NCBI GenBank assembly: GCA_030998015.1
Contig: JARWMV010000232.1
Location: 744,001 to 808,000, forward strand
DNA length: 64,000 bases
Source: Ceratorhiza oryzae-sativae
Lineage: Eukaryota; Basidiomycota; Agaricomycetes; Cantharellales; Ceratobasidiaceae
Direction of reading: 5' to 3'
Under the pieces are notes generated by a model. That model was not told the DNA's origin. It did no database searches and saw only the letters and a program-made list of their open reading frames with translations. Below, piece after piece: positions 56,346 to 64,000 of this stretch. Position 1 is the stretch's first letter; every line of letters begins with the position of its first letter. Position numbers and translations under genes: made by a program.

Positions 56346-57747
56346 GGCGGGGCTGGGGGTCGCGGCGGCGGCGGCAGAGGGCGTCCCGGGCGGCGGGGGC
56401 GCAAAGGAGGGTGAGCGGCAGGGGTCGGGGGGAGGTGGTGGGGCGGGTGGTGGAAGTGCGGATGTGGGTGGCCGCTGGCCATGGCGGGGAGAGAGAAAGT
56501 TGTGCGCGCGAGGCTTGTCCGGCGGTCTTATAGCGGGCCGAGTTGAAATTGGCCGGCGCTTCTGTTCTCGCCCACCACCGCAGACGTGATCTTGGAAATC
56601 GCGAGCCGCGGGGACGACGGCGCTGCCACGTCACCTGTGCTTCGAAGCCCCTGTCCTGCCAGAAGCCTGGTCCACCCCTGGGTGCTTCCATGGCTCGCTA
56701 GTCTAGACCGTCCCCTTGGATCGGCTCCGCGCCGGCCACTCCTCGGCGTATTCCTCGTCGTTGTTGTTGTTGTTGCCGCCGCCGCCGCATCGTCGAGGCG
56801 ATGGGGTCGCCACCCGTTTCAGATGAGCGCGCACGACAGCCCCGGGCAGCGTGTGACGTGCGACATCGAAGGCCGGCGTAATGCGTACGTACTGACGTTT
56901 CCCGGCTGCGTCATGGTGGCGATCGGCGCCCGGCAGATCGGGGCCTAGATAAGATAAGCTCGGTCGGCTGCCGTTCCTGGAACAGAACCGGGGGGGCTGC
57001 AAGCACTCCGCCGGGGTGCCACAAGCTTCGCAGGATTTAGCGCGCGAATGCGACGCGACTTCTTCATTGATCCAGCGCAGAACCCTGGTTGCCGCAGGGC
57101 CTGTCACGTACACGGTCCCCGCGTCCCACACCGGCCCACCAGCCGAGGCCACGCTTCTCCAGGTGCTCCCTTTCTCGCTCCTTGGGCCGCACAAGACCCC
57201 TTATGTGCGCTATCCCCAGCGCTTCCCGCCACCGTCGGGCCCCCCTCCTGGTGGGGATCTGCACTGCGCCAATCCCACTGATCGCTCGGCTCAGTTTCCA
57301 TCCGCCTTGTGCTTCCGACCCGGGGCACATGGCACACATCCGCCCCTCCGCGTTTTTCCTAAACGAGCGGCCCCGCACCGCCACCAGCCCGCACCGCCAC
57401 TGATGCATGTGAAAATGACCGAAGGTGGGTTGCGAAATCGAAATCACACCCTTCCTTGCGTCGGAAGACCCACGGGTGGCGGCTGCAGCCGGCTCACCTC
57501 CACATCAACGCTTGTTCCAACTGAGCCACTCGCGGACCTGCTCTGCCACCGCACCCGCGGCGGGCTCATGTCTCCGATAGATAGCAGTCGCAGCAACGCC
57601 TGACGCGCGTGTCCCTCATTGACTTGGCTAAAGCAGATCAGGGGAGTCTGGGCCTGTCCCATCGACGTCAGACTGGGCTGCGGGTGCGTCTCAACTCGAC
57701 CTGATGCAGCCGGCACAATAGGACACCGCTTAGCCTTCACGTGCGTT
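56346..57747. other. GC-rich region upstream of CYC8
   Basis: About 1.4 kb of GC-rich DNA. Long open frames on both strands (for example 57016-57603) have unnatural Pro/Arg/His-rich composition. It probably contains the CYC8 promoter and leader. A tRNA-like A-box (GTGGCTCAGTTGG on the minus strand) lies at 57517-57529. Confidence 0.4.
56755..56788. repeat. Trinucleotide microsatellite (TCG)2(TTG)5(CCG)4
   Basis: A short compound triplet repeat about 410 nt upstream of the CYC8 start. Confidence 0.7.
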
Positions 57748-58283
57748 TCAGTACATCCCATTCAGTCTCCGAGCTTCCCATTTCACTGGCAGGTGGGGTG
57801 ATCCAACTAGGGTGTTGATTGTGATGACCCCCTAGGATAGCCTCTCAGGGCTGTTCGCCCTCGTCAATATGGCGATCAACCACTCACGCTTGCCGCCCAG
57901 TCCGAACCACTGTTTCGTACCGACATAGGCTTTGCTTCGGATTCATAACGTTTCTCAGACCCGGATCGCCGGATCGTATCCATAAAGGAAGACGGATCCA
58001 ACACCGTGGCTGAGCATGTGGGCGTTCCACCCAGGAAGACGTCTGTCGTGCCGAACAGGGACAAGGTGGAGGAAAAAGGGGGTTCTTCCGCCCGTGGCAG
58101 ATTACCCTCTTCCATCACTGTCGTGCTATCCTGGTCATGTCCGTACATAATCGAAGCACCCGACTTCTGTCTGGGCTGCAAAAAATGCGACAACCCCAGG
58201 GGGGAAACACACAATGGGCTTCTTTCCATCCGAAGAAAGAATCCCGCCCGGCTCCATCCTAGACTACCGTTGACGTCTATCAT
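57748..58283 (-). CDS. Candidate orphan gene, two exons
   Basis: An ATG at 58283 opens MIDVNGSLGWSRAGFFLRME. The frame runs on through SGASIMYGHDQDSTTVMEEG and PTCSATVLDPSSFMDTIRRS to SGSDWAAS. There a GTGAGT donor starts a 56-nt intron ending TATCCTAG. The second exon continues GVITINTLVGSPHLPVKWEA and stops at 57748. About 155 residues. The composition is more protein-like than the surrounding frames, and the intron length fits this genome. I see no domain, signal peptide or membrane segment and recognise no family. It may also be a gene remnant. Confidence 0.38.
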
Positions 58284-58719
58284 CAAGAAGCCCTGAAATA
58301 CGAATCTGTGATTAACAACCGCTTTGCCCAGCGAACTGTCGTCATCATGGAATTTTCGGAGATCCCGTCACGTTGTCATGCACGCACATGTGTTTCCGCA
58401 CCCCCACCGCTGGATCCAATAGCGCACCCACAGCAATTTAATCGATCACAGATAGGGGTGTCGGGGAATGATCTCCCTCGTGGCGTGAGGGTCACAGGTT
58501 CGAGCTGGGTTGCCACGACCAAACACAATTGGATTACACTGTTCTTGGGGATCGGCATTTACCGCGACTCGAGTGATTAAACGTTAAAATGACAGCTCGT
58601 GTTTTGAGCCAACTTCGCGTGGCCCCGGGGAGTGTCTTGGGTCCGGCCGGCGAGAATTCCAATGCTGTGCACGGATTTTGGCCGAGACCATGGCACGTGA
58701 CTACGCAACATCGGCGTGA

Positions 58720-58726
58720 TATAAAT
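58720..58726 (+). promoter_or_regulatory. TATA box with adjacent CACGTG
   Basis: TATAAAT lies about 27 nt downstream of a CACGTG element (58693-58698) and about 75 nt before an ATG at 58799. A C/T-rich leader follows. It could serve the small open frame at 58799 or a long leader of the F-box gene. Confidence 0.45.
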
Positions 58727-58798
58727 GGGTCTTGGGCGCTCGAGCTGTTCCACTTCCCGTCTTTAACCCTTGTCCTCTATACTACATAGTGTCTTGTC

Positions 58799-59083
58799 AT
58801 GACTCGTACGCATCCCCATGTTGTATATACCATATATGAGATCTTGACCCGGCCCTTTTTCCAGGTGGCAACCAGCGTGAACACGACCGTGAGCGAGCGC
58901 AAAAGAAACTCGCAAATCAGAAAAAGCCGAAAGAAAGTGCTGCCTCGCTTCAAAAGAGGCGCGAAAGGTTGGTTAATAGATTTTTTTAAACCAAAGAATC
59001 GTCTAACTTTTGGGTTAAATAGTGACGCAGAGGCGCTGAGGCAGAAACAAGCGGTGAGCTGGACATTGATAGGTGGCGATTAG
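58799..59083 (+). CDS. Small open frame behind a TATA box, doubtful gene
   Basis: The first ATG after a good TATA box and pyrimidine-rich leader opens 94 codons: MTRTHPHVVYTIYEILTRPF, then a lysine/arginine-rich middle (ERKRNSQIRKSRKKVLPRFK) and a short end. It has no recognisable domain. Its basic middle may come from A/G-rich DNA. It could be a real small protein or an untranslated leader. Confidence 0.25.
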   Translation: MTRTHPHVVYTIYEILTRPFFQVATSVNTTVSERKRNSQIRKSRKKVLPRFKRGAKGWLIDFFKPKNRLTFGLNSDAEALRQKQAVSWTLIGGD

Positions 59084-59446
59084 GCGTCTGATTCGTGTAT
59101 TGCGATAGAAAAAAGCCGCAGAGAAGGCCACAGGGGCTGCTGGAGGGGGGGCAAAGTAACCCCGGCTTCCCAGCTCCTGATTTTTAATCGAGTTGCTGGG
59201 ATGTGACGGGGGAGGCGATTTACGTATGCACCTTAGACGCTTGAATGTGCTATTTCTTCCATTTTGTACGCGCCAGTCTGATGTTGGGGAATTGATCTGC
59301 TTTATATCCTTGGTCTCGTGACGAGTGGAGTAGTCCTCTTCAATCCTGCCACCACCAGACTTGTTCCTGGACCAGCTGTAAAAGAGGTCTATTCTTTGAC
59401 ATAGTCGTCGTGACGCTTTCTCCTTCGTAATTCGGCTTATTCTCAA

Positions 59447-61417
59447 ATGCACAATTTACTTCATCTTCCCGAGGAGGTATTGATGCATATTCTTTGCCGA
59501 GCCAAACCGGCTGCGATTGCAAAGTGCCGCCAGGTGCGTCACTCATCTCACTCTAACCCAAATTGCACAAAATTTTACGTCGCTTAGGTCTGCCGCTTCC
59601 TATGGACGTTGATCGACGCCTCGGCGGAGCTACAGTATCTTATCGATCTGTACCGCCTCGGTTATGTTTTGCCTGCCCACCCCCGCTCAGAGCTAACTTG
59701 TGCCGAGAAACTCGAGCTTCTTCGCGCACACGAATCCAGGTGGAATTCAATATCTACCAGTAAACCTCAACGGTATCAACTGCAGTCTAATCTTCTGGGT
59801 TCGACATCGACTTATGATTTCTATGGCGGCGTCTATGCCCGTGGCTCGTCCTTGAATTCTCTTAGCTACTGGACCAGAAGGCTGGAGCTGCATCAGCTGC
59901 CGTCGGTTAACAGGGGGACCAAGTACAAGCAGTGGGTGCACGAAGACATAGGCGTCGACGCACGCGACTTTGTGATGGAGCCAGATTTTGACCTCTTGGT
60001 TCTCGTCGAAATGGCTGAACCAAAGCCGATCATAGGTGCGGCACAGGGCGCCCCGAACATGGAGCAAACTTTCAACGTTCACCTACGTTCGCTTGAGACT
60101 TGTGAACATCACCCAGACGCGGCACGCCCAGTGATCAGACACACCTTGTCCTCGTTTGGGATGACAACTTGGTCGTTTTGCTTCCAGATCGTTGGAAGGT
60201 ACTTGGCCGTAATGTTTTTGATAGGCATAGACCAGCAAGACGAGAACCGACCATGCGAATTGAGAGTCTGGGATTGGACTACGGGTAATGAAGTCACGGT
60301 GAGTCAGCATGGCTAGGCATACACCCCCAGACTAATATTATGTATAAAGTACGTTAGCGTCAGTGGACAAACGCGATCGTTTACTTTTATCTCTGACCGA
60401 CTCATTATCCTGTCTCACCAAGTGGCGAATTTTCGTTACTTGCAATACATCAACAAGGGAGTACTCGGGACTCTCCAGGTGTTTACCTTTGATCCCCCAA
60501 CTGATTCTTCGCCTGCTCCGCACGCGAGGCAAATTGCAGCTCTTGAGCTCCCACCCTTGCCGGACAATACGGTGGCTATATCATCGTTATCCTGCCGGTG
60601 CGACCCTGCGCCCTCCCCTAGCACACAGGCTGTGGTTTGGGACCGTCGTCGCCCCAGGCTGTTCGAGCTCGAGGCGACCAATCGAGTGTTGTGTTTGCGG
60701 ACGGAGCTGACAGTGATCGATACTGTCATGGCTCGATTCACGATCTCAGAGGGTTCCCTTTTCATCCCATTCAAGGATATTCTTGATGCCGTTGCGCATT
60801 TATACGACCAACCGGAACCGAGTGTGATTCCGTGGAACGATTGGGCGCGAAAGACATCTTGGCATGACACGAGCAAACTCCACGCGGGGAATGAATGCTA
60901 CGTCTTTGGACAACGAGTTGTCACAACTGCGATAGACAATGATGATGGATACGACAGCGATGACGATGATTCTCCACAAAGGCGTAAAATTATTATGCTC
61001 GATTTCGACCCAGTGAGGCTTTCGAAGCGCAGGGATCTCTTTGATCCGCAGCACGGTGATTTGTCGACCCCATTTCAATACGATATCCTGTGGCAAACAT
61101 TTCTTGGGGAGAGTGATCGGCGCAAGGCGAATACTCCGTTTGCTTTACAGACGGCTCGGGTTGGACGAAAACTTAACACGCACTTTTATGTGATGATCGA
61201 TGATGAACATAGTAAGTGTTGTTCATATCGGCACTTGGTTTATTGCTGAGACCCGGACTTTCTAGTTGTTCTTGTATTGGTAATTGTATTTCGCCCAAGG
61301 GAGAGTATTCGGCTAACTATCTTTGTTAACAGAGCCGGCTTGGAATCGAGTCTTCGCTGTGGGTTTATTCGTTCTAGCCTAGCTTATTGTATACGATCGA
61401 CATGTGGATGGGGATAG
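59447..61417 (+). CDS. F-box protein of the expanded agaricomycete type
   Basis: Starts MHNLLHLPEEVLMHILCRAK at 59447, then AAIAKCRQ, an intron (GTGCGT...CTTAG), then VCRFLWTLIDASAELQYLID. This is an F-box fold (LPEE-L-I-L, K-RQVCR-L). The rest is a large beta-rich region without a named repeat: NSLSYWTRRLELHQLP, FDLLVLVEMAEP, ELRVWDWTTGNEVT, SGQTRSFTFISDRLIILSHQ, FTISEGSLFIPFKDILDAV and NECYVFGQRVVTTAIDND. The last exon, RAGLESSLRCGFIRSS, ends at 61417. F-box proteins bring targets to SCF ubiquitin ligases through Skp1. The intron after EVT is resolved with the AAAG acceptor, giving YVSVSGQTRS. The target is unknown. Confidence 0.8.
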
Positions 61418-62053
61418 CAGATAGCAAGCAATATATAACAATGTGCTACATCGTTGCCAAGCGAGATTGGAATGTTTGTATAGCTATGACGACCAGATGG
61501 GCTGGCGCATCGACTGAGGTGAGCTCATATACACCTGATCGAGAATGAGTTTCGAGGCCTCGATGCATGCCGCAGTAGGCGGCGTCGGAACATCGATGGG
61601 ACGGGTTTCAATTCTTTTGTCTCCAAGAATGTGTATCTGCGGCGTGGGAGTGCGTCGAGTGGTTCCAGAAAGCTGTGGGATTATACGAAAAGGGTGAAGT
61701 TAGGTGAGGCCTGGCGCGACACTTCTTGTGCGCGGGCGGACCAGCCGCGGCACCGCTTAGCGGGGATGCAGCAAGGCTTCGCGGCGAGTCAAGTCGAGAT
61801 ATCCCGGGATGTGAGGCAGGATACTCAGAGTCGTGTGCTAGGCGCGTCTGGTCGGTGTATGCGCATAGTGGGAACGGCGTGGGAAACCACCGATAGAATC
61901 CGGGCCGATTTCCCACGCCTGGCTCTCACAGTTGCTCAAAACCCGATTGCTCTGCCCCGTCCAACGCCAGCTCCCCGTCTGTCTATCCTGTCAGACCTGA
62001 CATCTACCTCGGCCCACTCACGACTTCGATCCATTCTACAACACACATCCACC
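61418..62053. other. Intergenic, 6PGDH promoter region
   Basis: About 640 nt. Downstream of about 61930 the plus strand becomes C/T-rich up to the GND1 start. The open frames at 61608-62071 look non-coding. Confidence 0.45.
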
Positions 62054-64000
62054 ATGGCCGCCCCAGTGTGAGTCATCGCGTCTGTTGTCGGTGCTTTCGA
62101 TCCATTTACTCACGCGTCCATCGACAGTGGTGATATTGGTCTCATCGGTTTGGCCGTCATGGTATGTCATCGCCAGCCTCGGGCGATCACTGCGCGTCCG
62201 ACTCGATTGCTGATCTACGCCGCCTACTCAGGGTCAAAACTTGATCCTGAACATGAACGACAAGGGCTTTACCGTTGTCGCCTACAACCGCACGACCGAA
62301 AAGGTCACTCATTTCTTGGAAAACGAGGCCAAGGGTAATTGTGTCTCCTGCATGTGCGGTCGATGGATGGCTCATCAGTAAACGCGCATCCAGGCACTAA
62401 CATTGTCGGCGCTTTCTCGATCGAGGAGCTAGTCGCCAAGCTCAAGCGCCCACGCAAGATTGTCCTCCTCGTCAAGGCCGGTGCTGCCGTCGATGCCTTT
62501 ATCGGGCAGCTCACCCCTCACCTTGAGCCGGGTGATATTATCATCGACGGTGGTAACTCTTACTACCCCGATTCCATCCGCCGCACCAAGGAGCTCGAGG
62601 AAAAGGGGCTGCTCTTTGTTGGCTCTGGTGTCTCTGGTGGAGAGGAAGGCGCTCGGTAAGCGCATACACTCTTCGGCATTCTAGCAAAACTTAGTTACTC
62701 GTTTGTTCAGCAACGGCCCGAGTTTGATGCCCGGTGGCAACGAAGCTGCCTGGCCTGCGATCAAGGAGATCTTCCAAAAAACCGCTGCCCAGGTTGGCAA
62801 CGACCCGTGCTGCGACTGGATGGGCCCCAGCGGCTCTGGCCACTACGTCAAGATGGTCCACAACGGTGGGTATTAACGATGTTTCATTTGGCGATATTTA
62901 ATCATAGTTTATCAGGTATCGAGTATGGTGACATGCAACTGATTGCCGAGGCCTATGATATCCTCAAGCGTGGTCTTGGTCTTCACGAGGACGAGATCGC
63001 CGGTATTTTCGAAAAGTGGAACAAGGGTGTCCTCGACTCGTTCCTCATTGAGATCACCACAAACGTGCTCAAGTACAAGGTACGATCCTCACCATATGAG
63101 CAATAACAATTGCTAACCCATGTTTCAGGATAGCGATGGTGAGCCAATGGTCACCAAGATCATGGACAAGGCTGGTCAAAAGGGTACCGGAAAGTGGACT
63201 GCTATTGCTGCCCTCGACGCTGGCACTCCTGGTAAGCTAAATGCGAGTGCATTAAACCTACCTTCTCATTTGGTATTCTAGTCACTCTTATTGGTGAGGC
63301 TGTCTTTGCCCGATGCCTGTCTGCCATCAAGGAGGAGCGCACCCGTGCCTCGAAGGTTCTCGTCGGCCCTCAACGCGAAGAGTTCCGTGGCGACAAGCAA
63401 CAATTCATCGATGACCTCGAGCAAGCGCTCTATGCGAGCAAGATCATCTCGTACACCCAGGGCTTCATGCTCATGCGTGAGACTGCCAAGGAGGTGAGTG
63501 ACAATTATAGCGATCAGAAAACAATTCCTGAAAATCTTTACGTGATATAGCTCAAGTGGGACCTCAACTATGCTGGCATTGCTCGCATCTGGCGCGGTGG
63601 ATGCATCATCAAGGTAAGCTTGACTGACACCGGCTCTCACCCGATTTGAAGGCTTATAATCTGTATTCGATTTGGTAGTCTGTCTTCTTGAACGACATCA
63701 CCAAGGCATACGAGAAGAACCACGATCTCGAGTCCCTGTTGTTCGATGACTTCTTCACCAAGGCTATCCACAACGCGCAACCCGGCTGGCGACGAGTCAT
63801 CGCTCAGGCTGTCCTCTGGGGTATCCCGACCCCGGCGTTCAGCACTGCGCTCGCGTTCTACGATGGCTATCGCTCTGAGATCGTCTCGGCCAACATCCTC
63901 CAGGCGCAGGTGTGTTGATTTGCATTTCATTGTGGCGTTTTATGTATTCACATGATCGGCAGCGTGACTACTTTGGTGCCCACACCTTCCGTGTCTTGCC
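62054..64000 (+). CDS. GND1: 6-phosphogluconate dehydrogenase, partial at window end
   Basis: [36 protein letters not shown] holds the NADP-binding GLxxM motif. Exons then give [133 protein letters not shown] and [20 protein letters not shown]. The last visible exon starts [12 protein letters not shown] and is cut off by the window end, so only the C-terminus is missing. The catalytic Lys (HYVKMVHNG) and substrate residues are present. It oxidises and decarboxylates 6-phosphogluconate to ribulose 5-phosphate with NADPH formation, in the cytosol. About nine short introns. Confidence 0.96.

Noticed and set aside
55906..56589. 227-codon plus-strand open frame
   Set aside because: Antisense to the first CYC8 exons in very GC-rich DNA. 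The TPR protein on the other strand is certain.
57016..57603. 195-codon plus-strand open frame
   Set aside because: Pro/His/Arg-rich, no domain, and competing frames of similar length exist on the other strand. It fits stop-poor GC-rich DNA.

Overview
The window is a stretch of compact, intron-dense fungal nuclear DNA. Short GT-AG introns (mostly 48-60 nt), pyrimidine-rich leaders, CBM1-tagged cellulolytic enzymes, a DUF6593-type protein, a glycine-rich DUF1399 protein and a divergent F-box protein point to a basidiomycete. My best inference is an agaricomycete close to Rhizoctonia/Ceratobasidiaceae; this rests on family content and not on a marker gene. I see no tRNA, rRNA, CRISPR array, intact transposon or viral gene. 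All gene models below were built by eye by joining exons through splice sites and protein-family expectation.

Layout. 0-12 kb: RPB8 (-), a DUF6593-like protein (+), a flavin monooxygenase (+), a Gre2-type reductase (+), a secreted GH125 exo-alpha-mannosidase (+), a retinol-dehydrogenase-like SDR (-) and a PEX14-domain peroxin (+). 12.2-13.7 kb is gene-empty. 13.7-25 kb: DUF1399 protein (+), rhodanese plus tyrosine-phosphatase protein (-), mitochondrial ClpP (-), MFS transporter (+). 25-28.4 kb: a short spliced transcript unit and a tandem pair of orphan single-pass membrane proteins (-). 28.8-41.3 kb is a housekeeping block: MET10 sulfite reductase, a coiled-coil protein, a 6-pyruvoyl-tetrahydropterin-synthase-like protein, prohibitin PHB1, a PUB1/TIA-type three-RRM protein, ATG16 and YPT7/Rab7. 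42-47.4 kb: a CBM1-GH3 beta-glucosidase with microexons and a homeodomain-like protein with a damaged recognition helix. 47.5-56.3 kb, all minus strand: PH-domain OSBP, ERF4 and the CYC8/SSN6 corepressor. 56.3-59.4 kb is GC-rich and sparse, with one plausible orphan gene. 59.4-64 kb: an F-box protein and 6-phosphogluconate dehydrogenase, cut by the window end.

Themes. ATG16 and YPT7 are divergently transcribed from a gap of about 350 bp, and both act in the autophagosome-to-vacuole route. GH125 and CBM1-GH3 are secreted carbohydrate enzymes with TATA-type promoters. The most distinctive features are at gene-structure level: 4-, 6- and 12-nt microexons (one ending inside the codon of the GH3 catalytic aspartate), three GC-AG introns forced by reading frame, a candidate 29-nt intron, and a tyrosine phosphatase with an altered WPD loop and a frame break just before its catalytic motif.
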